Of a stretch of DNA of 64,000 bases, positions 16,777-25,849 are shown in pieces. A program made the position numbers and the translations under genes. Within the stretch, counting starts at the first letter, position 1; the number at the start of each line of letters is the position of its first letter. This DNA is from Planctomycetaceae bacterium (GTDB lineage: Bacteria; Planctomycetota; Planctomycetia; Planctomycetales; Planctomycetaceae): positions 58,029 through 122,028 of the forward strand of contig JAWKTX010000017.1 of assembly GCA_041398825.1 (NCBI GenBank). Direction: 5' to 3'. A model generated the notes under the pieces. It did not search any database and was not told where the DNA came from. It saw nothing but the letters and a program-made list of their open reading frames with translations.

Positions 16777-18219
16777 ATGGTTGTTGTGAGCTTTCTGGTG
16801 TTCCTGTTGATGTTTGTCGCGATTGGCATTGCATCGGTGCGACGACACAAGTCAACAACGGAGGACTACCTGATTGCAGGACGCAGTATCCCTCCCTGGC
16901 TGGCGGCTTTGTCGGCGGTGGCGACCAATAACAGCGGATTCATGTTCATTGGTTTGATTGCCTACACGTACCGCGTCGGTATTGAATCTGTCTGGATGAT
17001 GATCGGCTGGGTCATCGGTGACTTTCTTGCCTGGCTGCTCGTGCATCCGCAGGTTCGTGTTCAGTCGGAATCCTCCGGGACCGCTACTGTTTCCGGACTT
17101 CTGGGCCATCACTCTCAGGGGTCACACCGATGGATTGTGATCCTGTCTGCCGTCATGACGTTTCTGCTGCTGGCCGTTTACGCTGCTGCTCAATTGAAGG
17201 CTGGCAGCACTGCACTGCAGGCCTTGTTCGGCTGGGCTCCTCAGACCGGCGCGGTGATCGGGGCAGTGATTGTGCTGCTCTATTGTTTTTCCGGGGGCAT
17301 TCGTGCTTCCATCTGGACAGACGCGGCTCAGTCCTTCGTGATGATCATTGCCATGGCAACATTGCTGATTGCGGCCAGCTTTCAGGTCGGGGCTCCTTCG
17401 GATGTCTGGGCAAATCTCAAAGCGCAGGATGCATCGCTGGTGGATTTCTTTCCGCAGGGGCTGCGATTTGGTTTTCCGCTCTACGTGCTGGGCATGGTGT
17501 TTGGAGGCTTCGGTGCCATTGGGCAGCCGCATATCCTGGTGCGTTTTATGGCGTTGCGTTCAGTCGGGGATATTGGTCGAGCTCGAGCCATCTATTTTCT
17601 GTGGTTCATTCCGTTCTTTGTCGCCAGTATTGCTGTCGGCCTGTACGCACGAGCGCTGATGCCGGACCTGACAGAGATTCCACTCACCGCCGGGATGACA
17701 GAGTCTCAGGCGACGGAACTGGCGATGCCGGAAATGGCGCGTCGAACACTGCCCCCTGTTCTCATCGGTCTGACGCTGGCCGGACTGTTCTCTGCGACAA
17801 TGTCGACCGCGGATTCTCAGATTCTTGTTTGTTCCGGCGCGGTGACGCAGGATCTGAATCCCCGCTGGAAGAATTCGTACTACGCATCCAAACTATCAAC
17901 CGTCGCGGTGACACTTCTTGCACTCACGGTTGCTCTCTTTGCGGGGCAGGGGGTCTTTTCACTTGTTCTGATTGCCTGGTCCGCCCTGGGCGCAGGACTT
18001 GGTCCAGCGCTGTTGCTGCGCTTGTTTCGCGTACCGATCGCTTCCGGCACGTTTACCCTGATGATGTTTGCCGGAGTTATCACCGTCATCGTCTGGAACA
18101 TGGCGGGTTACGACGGCGATATCTTTAAACTCATGCCTGGTATGATTGCAGCATTCGCGGCCTATCCGGTGGGGCGAGCTGTCTTTGGTCCCGCCAAGCT
18201 CGCAGATAGTGTCGCCTGA
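16777..18219 (+). CDS. Sodium:solute symporter (SSS/PutP-type)
   Basis: 480 residues from ATG 16777; a GTG three codons earlier also exists. About 13 hydrophobic segments cover the chain, as in PutP. Family marks: VRRHKSTTEDYLIAGRSIP after helix 1, NNSGFMFIGLIAYTY, the SGGIRASIWTDAAQSF block, and the late signature around GLFSATMSTADSQILV. Such proteins take up proline, betaine or other organic solutes with Na+. Divergence from ectABCD suggests uptake of a compatible solute; whether proline, ectoine or betaine cannot be told. Confidence 0.85.
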   Translation: MVVVSFLVFLLMFVAIGIASVRRHKSTTEDYLIAGRSIPPWLAALSAVATNNSGFMFIGLIAYTYRVGIESVWMMIGWVIGDFLAWLLVHPQVRVQSESSGTATVSGLLGHHSQGSHRWIVILSAVMTFLLLAVYAAAQLKAGSTALQALFGWAPQTGAVIGAVIVLLYCFSGGIRASIWTDAAQSFVMIIAMATLLIAASFQVGAPSDVWANLKAQDASLVDFFPQGLRFGFPLYVLGMVFGGFGAIGQPHILVRFMALRSVGDIGRARAIYFLWFIPFFVASIAVGLYARALMPDLTEIPLTAGMTESQATELAMPEMARRTLPPVLIGLTLAGLFSATMSTADSQILVCSGAVTQDLNPRWKNSYYASKLSTVAVTLLALTVALFAGQGVFSLVLIAWSALGAGLGPALLLRLFRVPIASGTFTLMMFAGVITVIVWNMAGYDGDIFKLMPGMIAAFAAYPVGRAVFGPAKLADSVA

Positions 18220-18247
18220 AACGCACGCTGTCGCCTGAAACGCACGC
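18210..18247. repeat. 19-bp tandem duplication across the symporter stop codon
   Basis: The unit TGTCGCCTGAAACGCACGC occurs twice in direct succession (18210-18228, 18229-18247). The stop codon TGA (18217-18219) lies in the first copy, so the duplication did not alter the protein. It looks like a recent slippage event. Confidence 0.85.
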
Positions 18248-18303
18248 TGTTGGTGCTGGCTCCGCAGCGTCCGGTTATCCGTATTAGCCTGTGGCTTGTG
18301 GGT

Positions 18304-19377
18304 TTACCGGGTTGCCAGTTGGATCCGGAGCACGCGGTTGTTACTGGAGTCACAGACATACAGCCAGTCGCCCTGAACGCAGACACCGTGTGGGTGTGAC
18401 AATTGGATTTGCTTGTCACCAAATCCGCGACCCAGAAGCGTTGACAGCGTCCGGGTGACTGGATCGTACTTACGGATGGCGGCGTTTTCGTCATCTGCGA
18501 TGTAAACATTGTCCTGTGGATCGACGCAAATATGCTTGGGGGCATTCAGTTGTGCTGACAGCGCTGGTCCGTCGGCGAACCCCTTCTTGCCGGTGCCAGC
18601 CACCGTGCGAATCGTTCCATCGGTTTCGACGACTCGCAGTGCGTGTCCGCCGCGTTCCAGGACATAAAGTCGCCCCTGGGAATCGGCAACCGCTGCTCGC
18701 GGATCAACGAAGGGGCTGCTGACGGCCATCGCGCCATCCGTTGGCACGCCCTTTTGTCCGTTACCTGCGACAGTTCGAACCATGCCGGTCTTCAGGTTCA
18801 TTTCGCGAATGCGACGATTCGACAGGTCGGTGATGTGAATCAGCGAGTCATCATGGCTGAGCGAAATGCACATCAGGTAGTCAAACGTTGCATCAGTGGC
18901 AGGACCCTGATCGCCCCCGAACCCCTTCTTTCCAGTTCCTGCAATTGTCGAAACCAGTCCTGTCTTCAGGTCAATTCGACGAATGCAGTGGTTCCAGCTG
19001 TCGGAGATGAACAAGTCACCAGCCGGTGTCACCGCGCAGTTATGCATCCCGTTGTAGGTTGCATCGCCAGCAACGCCCCCGTCCCCTGTGTACCTTTTAC
19101 TTCCATCTCCGGAGATTTGTGTCAGTTGTCTTTTCGTATCCATTCTGAAGACGCGTCCGCCTTCGAGTTCCACCAGATACATGTTCCCGGAAGTATCAAA
19201 ATCAACTCCGAACGGCCGATTCACCGGACTGTCAGCGGACTGCCAGTGACCACCCTCGGATTCCATACGATCACCGATCAGGAACTCGACGTGTTCTTCA
19301 CAATGGGCGCAGGTCAATGTGGAAACAAAAACCGAAATCAACACGATCAGCGGGTGACATAGTGGCTGTGCAGGCAT
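18304..19377 (-). CDS. Secreted NHL-repeat beta-propeller protein
   Basis: 357 residues; AAGGA sits 9 nt before the ATG at 19377. A signal peptide (LIVLISVFVSTLTCAH) leads to a six-bladed NHL propeller. Repeated cores include NRPFGVDFDTSGNMYLVEL, NCAVTPAGDLFISDSWNHCI, HICVDPQDNVYIADDENAAI and HGVCVQGDWLYVCDSSNN. The phrase TVAGTGKKGF.GDGGPA recurs between blades. Such propellers are common exported proteins in planctomycetes, probably for ligand or partner binding. No enzyme motif is visible. Adjacent genes do not hint at a partner. Confidence 0.8.
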   Translation of the reverse strand: MPAQPLCHPLIVLISVFVSTLTCAHCEEHVEFLIGDRMESEGGHWQSADSPVNRPFGVDFDTSGNMYLVELEGGRVFRMDTKRQLTQISGDGSKRYTGDGGVAGDATYNGMHNCAVTPAGDLFISDSWNHCIRRIDLKTGLVSTIAGTGKKGFGGDQGPATDATFDYLMCISLSHDDSLIHITDLSNRRIREMNLKTGMVRTVAGNGQKGVPTDGAMAVSSPFVDPRAAVADSQGRLYVLERGGHALRVVETDGTIRTVAGTGKKGFADGPALSAQLNAPKHICVDPQDNVYIADDENAAIRKYDPVTRTLSTLLGRGFGDKQIQLSHPHGVCVQGDWLYVCDSSNNRVLRIQLATR

Positions 19378-19423
19378 TCAAGGCCGTCCTTCCGATGGAT
19401 TGTGGGAAGACTGATGAATATTT

Positions 19424-19825
19424 CTAGAACAAGGTTCTCGTTGGGTCCTTTGGCGGCCAAAATACTCCCAGAACCAGCCATGTGTTGTATGGAAAGAATG
19501 TTCCCATAAAAAACCGCGTGTCTTTCGTTGGTCCGCAAAGTTGGTTCAGAAACTTCTCCCGTGTGAATTTCGCCGCAATCTCATCCGAGCCATGTTGTTC
19601 TCGAAGCTTTAGAAATAGAGTGCCCAGCTCCCAGTCTTCACACATCGCAATATGTGGCTTCTTGCTGTCTTCACATTCGGACGCAGGTTTGAATCGCCAG
19701 GCAAAAGTCTCCAAAACGACACGCAAGTCGACGCGTATTGCATATGCGAAAAAGAGTTGACAAGGACGCCCTAAAAGGAGAAGTCGTGCTGTCAAGAACA
19801 CAGGCCGGATGAGGACTCTTTTCAC
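19424..19825 (-). CDS. Conserved hypothetical protein (start uncertain)
   Basis: 133 residues if read from ATG 19825. From ~residue 30 onward the sequence looks like a small conserved family of unknown function that I recall from many bacteria: DLRVVLETFAWRFKP, then CEDWELGTLFLKLREQHGSD, DTRFFMGTFFPYNTWLVLGVFWPPK. The first ~25 residues look atypical, so the true start may be later or the gene may be damaged. The neighbouring purL end carries several frameshifts, so sequence quality or decay here is in doubt. Function unknown. Confidence 0.5.
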   Translation of the reverse strand: MKRVLIRPVFLTARLLLLGRPCQLFFAYAIRVDLRVVLETFAWRFKPASECEDSKKPHIAMCEDWELGTLFLKLREQHGSDEIAAKFTREKFLNQLCGPTKDTRFFMGTFFPYNTWLVLGVFWPPKDPTRTLF

Positions 19826-20152
19826 AAGCAGCGAAGAATACCCGTCTGCCCCATTGCACAGGCGGCGTTCATTTTCGAGATTGATTCGCCAAGTCGAACA
19901 CTCGCGTACCAGCTAAACAGCACGAACCCCAAAGAGACCAACAACCATGCCTTCGAGGCGAAATCCGTGTGGACTCATACGCCTGATGAAGTCAACACTG
20001 CGACAATTCGGACTGCATGGATAAAGTCCAAACAAAATGACCGTAAAGTATCGGACTGCAAATCCAAACACAAAGTCAGAACAAACGAGATAATGATGGT
20101 GACAATCAGTGCGGTGGATTCTTTCTTTTCATGCGTGCTCGTTTGCTAAACG
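19826..20152. other. Gene-free stretch past the purL end
   Basis: About 330 bases with no recognisable gene on either strand. It is noticeably more A/T-rich around 19960-20100 than its surroundings. No repeat or hairpin stands out. Confidence 0.35.
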
Positions 20153-20446
20153 TTAGTTATTCAGGGGTGTTTGCCAATCACATTTCAATTCTGCCAACTG
20201 TGCCGTGATGAGAGTTGCTCCATCCACTGTTGCTGCCACTGAGTCAGTCGCGGTAGTGATACCTATGCGGGTCAGCGATAACTGAGCGAAGACGGATTCC
20301 AATTGATCGGCAAACGCTTCTCTTCTAGCTTCGATAGAGAAACCGCGTATTCGATTCCGAGAACAGAGCCGTGAGCGGCAAGTTAGCAACGCTGAGTTCC
20401 ACGCCAACTCCCGCCTGCAAATGCCATTTCCGCGCCGCAGCCACTG
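20153..20446 (-). pseudogene. purL: Frameshifted C-terminal part of purL
   Basis: The purL frame stops at 20447, but the missing C-terminus is still readable in pieces. After HDLSEG, removing two bases near 20460 gives GGLVAVAA; removing two more near 20433 gives EMAFAGG; removing one G near 20411 gives VGVELSVANLPLTALFSES and NTRFLY; removing one C near 20332 gives EARREAFADQLESVF and on to WQTPLNN with a stop at 20153. These match the expected order of PurL C-terminal motifs. There are four small insertions (+2, +2, +1, +1), three of them in short repeats (GAGA, GCGCG, GGG). Confidence 0.75.
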
Positions 20447-23083
20447 CTACCAAACCACCTCTCCTTCGCTGAGGTCGTGGCAACTGAGGATCAGGCCTTG
20501 TTTGATGGCCTGATGCAGGGCTCGGAAGATTCTGGGGGCCATCTCTTTGTCAACGGTTGGCACGTTGCCGCCGGTGAGGCCGTTGACGAGGTTGTAATGG
20601 CTGCCGCCCATTTCGTCTTTAGTTTCGCCAATCAGGTAGAGTAGATTGCCGGGGCCTTTCAGGTCCATCGTGACGCAGGTTTCGACGTCGTCAACCTGAC
20701 CGAGGGCTGTGATCAAGAGTGTGGAAGGGATAGCGACTGTCCGGCGAGTGCCGGTGGAGTCTTCGTAACTAAATTCATTGTTCAGGCTGTCTTTGCCGCT
20801 GACGAATGGCGTTCCATATGCAATTGCAATGTCCTGACATCCAACGGCGGCTCGAACGAGGGTTCCGAGTGTTTCTGCGCGTTCGGTGTTTCCCCAGCAG
20901 AAGTTGTCCAGGATGGCGATGCGGTCCGGATCGGCTCCCACAGCGACGCAGTTTCGAACGGCTTCATCGATGGCAGAAGCGGCCATCCAGTAAGGATCCT
21001 GATCACCCAAATGGGGATTGATGCCGCAGGAAACCACGAGGCCGCGCTTTGATGTCAGGTCCGGACGAACGACCGCAGCGTCAGATGGCCCGTCGTTGTT
21101 AATTCCGACAAGCGGCTTGACTACGCTGCCAGCCTGCACTTCGTGATCATATTGTCGGATGATCCATTCTTTACTGGCGACGTTTAGTGAGCCGAGGATT
21201 TTCTTAAGCGTCTCGGTGTGATCGATCGTTTGCTGTACTGCTGTGGACGACGACGACGTTGAATCGGGTGCAGTAATATCGTAGATCGCTTCACGCACGA
21301 CCGGGGGCCGACCTTCGTGCATGAAGTGCAGACTCAGGTTGCCAACTTCATTTTCACCGTATTTCAGAACCAGTTGTTTGGTGTCAGTGAACCTGCCAAT
21401 CGCCACGGCTTCAACGCCTTCAGAAGCACACAGGTCATGGAATTCCTGCCAGTTCGATGGAGGCACGGACAGCACCATACGTTCCTGAGCTTCGCTGATC
21501 CAGACTTCGGTGTACGACAATCCCGAATACTTGAGCGGGGCTTTATCCAGCCATACTTCGGCTCCGGTTTCTTCCCCCATTTCGCCAACGGCACTACTGA
21601 ACCCACCCGCCCCGCAGTCAGTTATAGCGGTATACAGGCCCCGATCTCGTGCCTCCAGGATGACGTCCATCACCATTTTTTCGGTCACCGGATTCCCGAT
21701 TTGAACGGCACCCCCTGAAATGTGTTCGCTTTCTTCAGTCAATTCGACGGAAGAAAACGTTGCGCCGTGGATTCCGTCTCGACCAGTGCGTCCGCCGACT
21801 GCCACGATCAGGTCACCCGGATTGACTTTCTTGTCACACTTGTCGACGGGAATCATGGCGACGTTACCACAGTAAACCAGGGGATTTCCCAGGTAACGGT
21901 CGTCAAAGCAAACAGCGCCGTTGACTGTCGGAATTCCCATGCGGTTGCCATAGTCGCGAACACCAGCCACAACGCCCTGCATCACAGCAAGCGGATGCAG
22001 AACTCCGGGAGGCAGCTGATCCGCCGGATAATCCGGTCGGGCGAAACAGAAAACATCCGTACTGCAAACGGGGCGAGCGCCCAGGCCCGTGCCCAGTGGA
22101 TCGCGAATGACGCCGCCCAATCCGGTGTTCGCCCCGCCGTATGGTTCGATGGCGGACGGATGATTGTGGGTTTCCACTTTAATACAGACGTTTTGCTTTT
22201 CATCGAACTTTACGATGCCCGCGTTATCTTTGAAAACGCTTACGCACCAGTCTTCGGCACCGAGATGATCACGGATCTGTACCGTGGCGTTAAAGATGGT
22301 TTCCTTCAACATGTTGTTGAAGTGTGTATCTCGCACGACTTCGCCGTTGCAGGTTTCGGTGTAGTGGATGCGGCCGCCAAGCGTCTTATGCGAGCAATGT
22401 TCGCTCCATGTTTGAGCGATCGTTTCGAGTTCAATATCTGTGGGGTCACGATCAATCGACTGAAAGTGATCGCGCACTGTCTGCATTTCGGTAAGGCTCA
22501 GATAAAGCTGTCCCTTCTTGCTCAGGACCATCAATTCGTCGTCATTCATGCTTCGAATGGCGATGGTTGTCAGTTGGAATTGATAATCACTTCCCAGGGT
22601 GAGGTCTCTGATCTGCAATGGGCCGCTGACAACATATTCGATCGCATCGTTTGCAAGGACCTTTTTCGAAAGTTGTGCGACGGCGGCCGGACTCAGTTCC
22701 CCTGTGATCCAGTACTTTCGACACGTCGCCACGCTGGTGACGCTGAAGTCCTGACGTTTGAGTGCGCGGGCGGCATTTTCTGCGACGCTGTCGGTGACTC
22801 CGGGGTGAAGCAGGACATTCATATGCACCTGTGTATCCGGAGTGGTGCTTCCGCTCATCGGCAGCTCGTGAATGCGGAACTCTTCCACTACGGTATCGCA
22901 CAGTACCTGCTGGGCGGCCAAAGTCACGGCTGCGTGATTCAGGTCACCCTGAATCAGGAACGAGCGAGCAGTTCGGACAGTGCTCAGTCCCCGGATTCCC
23001 TGGCTTTGAGCGCTGGCCAGAACTCGGTTTCCTTCGTGGTCGATGTTGTTTCCGGCAGGCAGAATTTCAACTTCCCAAAGCAT
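20447..23083 (-). CDS. purL: Phosphoribosylformylglycinamidine synthase, PurL with PurS-like N-terminus (3' end disrupted)
   Basis: 878 residues in this frame from ATG 23083 (MLWEVEILPAGNNIDHEG); about 977 codons were probably intended. The enzyme converts FGAR to FGAM in purine synthesis. The N-terminal ~200 residues look like PurS-type modules. The AIRS-like catalytic halves follow: TWSEHCSHKTLGG, KVETHNHPSAIEPYGGANTG, GGRTGRDGIHGATFSS, ITDCGAGGFSSAVGEMG, TPFVSGKDSLNNEF. It ends abruptly after CHDLSEG with EVVW and a stop. The rest lies in other frames downstream. Since the pathway is usually essential, a sequence error is at least as likely as true loss. Confidence 0.85.
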   Translation of the reverse strand: MLWEVEILPAGNNIDHEGNRVLASAQSQGIRGLSTVRTARSFLIQGDLNHAAVTLAAQQVLCDTVVEEFRIHELPMSGSTTPDTQVHMNVLLHPGVTDSVAENAARALKRQDFSVTSVATCRKYWITGELSPAAVAQLSKKVLANDAIEYVVSGPLQIRDLTLGSDYQFQLTTIAIRSMNDDELMVLSKKGQLYLSLTEMQTVRDHFQSIDRDPTDIELETIAQTWSEHCSHKTLGGRIHYTETCNGEVVRDTHFNNMLKETIFNATVQIRDHLGAEDWCVSVFKDNAGIVKFDEKQNVCIKVETHNHPSAIEPYGGANTGLGGVIRDPLGTGLGARPVCSTDVFCFARPDYPADQLPPGVLHPLAVMQGVVAGVRDYGNRMGIPTVNGAVCFDDRYLGNPLVYCGNVAMIPVDKCDKKVNPGDLIVAVGGRTGRDGIHGATFSSVELTEESEHISGGAVQIGNPVTEKMVMDVILEARDRGLYTAITDCGAGGFSSAVGEMGEETGAEVWLDKAPLKYSGLSYTEVWISEAQERMVLSVPPSNWQEFHDLCASEGVEAVAIGRFTDTKQLVLKYGENEVGNLSLHFMHEGRPPVVREAIYDITAPDSTSSSSTAVQQTIDHTETLKKILGSLNVASKEWIIRQYDHEVQAGSVVKPLVGINNDGPSDAAVVRPDLTSKRGLVVSCGINPHLGDQDPYWMAASAIDEAVRNCVAVGADPDRIAILDNFCWGNTERAETLGTLVRAAVGCQDIAIAYGTPFVSGKDSLNNEFSYEDSTGTRRTVAIPSTLLITALGQVDDVETCVTMDLKGPGNLLYLIGETKDEMGGSHYNLVNGLTGGNVPTVDKEMAPRIFRALHQAIKQGLILSCHDLSEGEVVW

Positions 23084-23492
23084 GGCAATCTGGTTCCGTA
23101 GTCTGAAATCGTAGAACAGGATTTTGATGGAAATCCGCCACCTGGCTGAATGTCGTCTGACCGGGTTGCAGGGCGAGAAAGGTGTTGTTGGGTCTGGTGA
23201 TCGTTCATCCCTTCGGCAGCCATACACTGCGTGTCTGCGGAGTATTTCAGCCCGTGCCCCGCAGTACAATGAACGCGCGACCGAAGACTGTGATTGAGAA
23301 AGAGAAGATGGTCCCCGATCGCGGGTTTTGTTGGAAAACGAGAGTTCCTGTTTCCAGGTACCTCGTACGGTCCGGGGCAGGTCGCTATAGTCCGGAGACT
23401 GTTCGGGTGGAGGCAGGCTGCCGCAAACACAGCCAGCATCCCCGCGTGCGAATTCGATCTGTTTGCGTTCAGAGAACATCGCGGCATCATCG
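23084..23492. other. Divergent intergenic region purL / sucC
   Basis: About 410 bases between outward-facing genes. Both upstream frames stay open into it but have no family resemblance. No PurR-like box, riboswitch or clear promoter could be picked out by eye. Confidence 0.35.
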
Positions 23493-24680
23493 ATGAAAAT
23501 CCACGAATATCAGGCAAAGCAACTTTTCAAGGCAGCAGGCGTTCCGGTACCTCAGGGGATCGTTGCGAAGTCTCCGGATGAAGCGGCTGCTGCATTCGAG
23601 CAGCTTGGCGGAACGCTGGCTGTCGTCAAATCTCAGATTCATGCCGGCGGTCGTGGAAAAGGTCGGTTTAAAGAGCATCCCGATCAGGCTGGGGTGGTTC
23701 TTGTCCGATCTGCCGCAGAAGCAAAAGAAAATGCCGAACGGATGCTTGGCAGCACGCTCGTCACGATACAAACGGGGCCCGAAGGCAAGCAGGTGAACAC
23801 GTTGTTTGTCGAGCAGGGGCTGAAGATCGCTCGCGAACTCTATCTGGGCATCGTCGTTGACCGTGAAGCTGGCGGACCAGTCTTGATCATGTCGTCCGAA
23901 GGAGGCATGGATATTGAAGAAGTGGCCCACAACACCCCTGAGAAGATTGTCAGTGAGCCATTTGATTCTGCCGAAGGTTTGTTTCCCTATCAGGCTCGTA
24001 AGATGGCCTACGCACTGGGGTTCGATGCAACAGCCGTTCGCAGCGCCGAGAAGTTCCTTCCCCGAATCTGCCGTTTCTTTGTTGATTACGACTGCAGTAT
24101 GACGGAAATCAATCCCCTTGTTCTGACTGAAGACAGTCAGCTTCTGGCTCTGGATGCAAAGGTCTCTTTCGACGACAACGCTCTCTTCCGTCACAAAGGC
24201 ATCGTTGAACTGCGGGACTTGTCCGAAGAGGATCCGTCTGAAGTGCGTGCAGCGGACACTGGTCTGAGCTACGTGAAACTGGAAGGCAACATTGGTTGTC
24301 TGGTGAACGGGGCAGGGCTGGCGATGAGTACCATGGACCTGATCAAACTCCATGGGGGCGAGCCGGCGAACTTCCTCGACGTTGGAGGCGGTGCGAATGT
24401 GGATCAGGTTACGGAAGCCTTTCGTATCATCCTGTCGGATTCCAACGTAAAGGCCGTACTGGTCAATATTTTCGGTGGCATTATGCGCTGCGACGTCATC
24501 GTCGAAGCTCTGCTCGAAGCCTACGAAAAGGTTGGTTTCAATGTGCCGCTGGTTGTTCGGCTTGAAGGTACCAACGTGGACAAGGCTCGCAAAATGCTCG
24601 AAGAAAGCGGCCGCGATATTATCGCAGCAGCAGACCTCACAGATGCAGCTCAGAAGGTTGTTGCGTCATTGAGTGCCTAG
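23493..24680 (+). CDS. sucC: Succinyl-CoA synthetase (ADP-forming) subunit beta
   Basis: 395 residues from ATG 23493 (MKIHEYQAKQLFKAAGVPVP, the canonical start). In the TCA cycle it joins succinate and CoA with ATP/ADP turnover. ATP-grasp features: VVKSQIHAGGRGKG, GPEGKQVNTLFVEQGL, EINPLVLTEDSQLLALDAK, and the CoA-ligase part GEPANFLDVGGGA and VNIFGGIMRCDVIVEA. Length is normal. sucD begins 91 nt downstream, then a shared terminator. Confidence 0.95.
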   Translation: MKIHEYQAKQLFKAAGVPVPQGIVAKSPDEAAAAFEQLGGTLAVVKSQIHAGGRGKGRFKEHPDQAGVVLVRSAAEAKENAERMLGSTLVTIQTGPEGKQVNTLFVEQGLKIARELYLGIVVDREAGGPVLIMSSEGGMDIEEVAHNTPEKIVSEPFDSAEGLFPYQARKMAYALGFDATAVRSAEKFLPRICRFFVDYDCSMTEINPLVLTEDSQLLALDAKVSFDDNALFRHKGIVELRDLSEEDPSEVRAADTGLSYVKLEGNIGCLVNGAGLAMSTMDLIKLHGGEPANFLDVGGGANVDQVTEAFRIILSDSNVKAVLVNIFGGIMRCDVIVEALLEAYEKVGFNVPLVVRLEGTNVDKARKMLEESGRDIIAAADLTDAAQKVVASLSA

Positions 24681-24771
24681 GTACGTGTGCTTCCGCTGGA
24701 CATATTTCACGTCGGCTTGCGTACCCGGTTTTCTTACATCTCATTCGTCGTTCTTCAGTGAATTCAAAATC

Positions 24772-25665
24772 ATGAGCATTCTTGTAACCAAAGAGACTCG
24801 CGTCATAACTCAGGGAATTACTGGCAAGACTGGTTTGTTCCATGCCCAGAAATGCCGCGAATACGCAGCGGAATGTCAGCCCGGCGTCGATGTTTTCGTC
24901 GGTGGTGTGACCCCGGGGAAAGGTGGAACAACCGTTGATGGTTTCCACGTCTTCGATTCCGTCCGGGAAGCTCGGGAGAAAACCGGGGCCAATACTTCGA
25001 TGGTGTTCGTTCCTCCTCCGTTTTGTGGTGATGCAATTCTTGAAGCGGCTGATGCCGGCATTGATCTCATCATTGCAATTACCGAAGGCATCCCGGTGAT
25101 GGATATGATTCGTGTCAGACGCGGACTCGAGAAATCGAAATCCCGACTGATCGGTCCCAACTGCCCGGGTGTGATCACTCCCGGTATCGCAAAGATTGGT
25201 ATCATGCCGGGCTACATTCACACGCCCGGGACCATTGGCATCATCAGCAAGAGCGGAACGCTTACCTACGAAGCCGCCTGGCAACTTGGTCGCGTGGGTC
25301 TGGGCCAGAGCACTGCTGTTGGCATTGGTGGCGATCCCATCAACGGAACCAACTACATCGATCTGCTGGAAATGTTCCAGAATGATCCTGGCACAGAAGG
25401 CATCCTGATGATTGGTGAAATCGGTGGTAGTGCAGAGCAGGAAGCAGCCGAATACATCAAATCACACGTTACAAAACCAGTCGCCGGGTTCATCGCCGGA
25501 CAGACTGCCCCGCCAGGAAAGCGAATGGGGCATGCTGGCGCCATTATCAGCGGTGGTGGCGGTACAGCTGCCGAAAAGATGGCGGCCATGCGAGCTGCAG
25601 GGATTATCGTCTCAGACAGTCCCGGAGGAATGGGTGATGCGATGAAGCAGGCGATGAGCAAATAG
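24772..25665 (+). CDS. sucD: Succinyl-CoA synthetase subunit alpha
   Basis: 297 residues from ATG 24772 (MSILVTKETRVITQGITGKT); the open frame continues upstream into the sucC end but without family similarity. It carries the CoA-binding Rossmann domain (GVTPGKGGTTVDG) and the ligase domain with IGPNCPGVITPG, GIISKSGTLTYEAAWQL, GIGGDPINGTNYIDLL. The phospho-accepting histidine is in GKRMGHAGAIISGG. It forms the alpha2beta2 or alpha-beta enzyme with the upstream gene product. Confidence 0.95.
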   Translation: MSILVTKETRVITQGITGKTGLFHAQKCREYAAECQPGVDVFVGGVTPGKGGTTVDGFHVFDSVREAREKTGANTSMVFVPPPFCGDAILEAADAGIDLIIAITEGIPVMDMIRVRRGLEKSKSRLIGPNCPGVITPGIAKIGIMPGYIHTPGTIGIISKSGTLTYEAAWQLGRVGLGQSTAVGIGGDPINGTNYIDLLEMFQNDPGTEGILMIGEIGGSAEQEAAEYIKSHVTKPVAGFIAGQTAPPGKRMGHAGAIISGGGGTAAEKMAAMRAAGIIVSDSPGGMGDAMKQAMSK

Positions 25666-25769
25666 TTGGTTCCTGGAATTGGCCAGTTCACTCGGACGCG
25701 GCAAACCCGAGCTGCTCCAGCAGGATCAGCCCCGAACAGGGCAGGACCATCAGGAACGATGACACGAAG

Positions 25770-25804
25770 AAAGCCCGGCTTCAACCAGAAGTCGGGCTTT
25801 TTTG
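25770..25804 (+). terminator. Rho-independent terminator of sucCD
   Basis: Stem AAGCCCGGCTTC / GAAGTCGGGCTT (one G-T pair) with loop AACCA, then a run of T's (25798-25803). It lies about 105 nt after the sucD stop codon, before the convergent greA end. Confidence 0.85.
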
Positions 25805-25849
25805 TGCGCTCAGGTGAGCCAGGATTTGCGGTAATGCCAGGGAGTGGGT

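Noticed and set aside
21722..23101. A 459-codon open frame on the plus strand
   Set aside because: It is exactly antisense to purL, whose protein is unmistakable. The frame is open only because of codon bias in the real gene.
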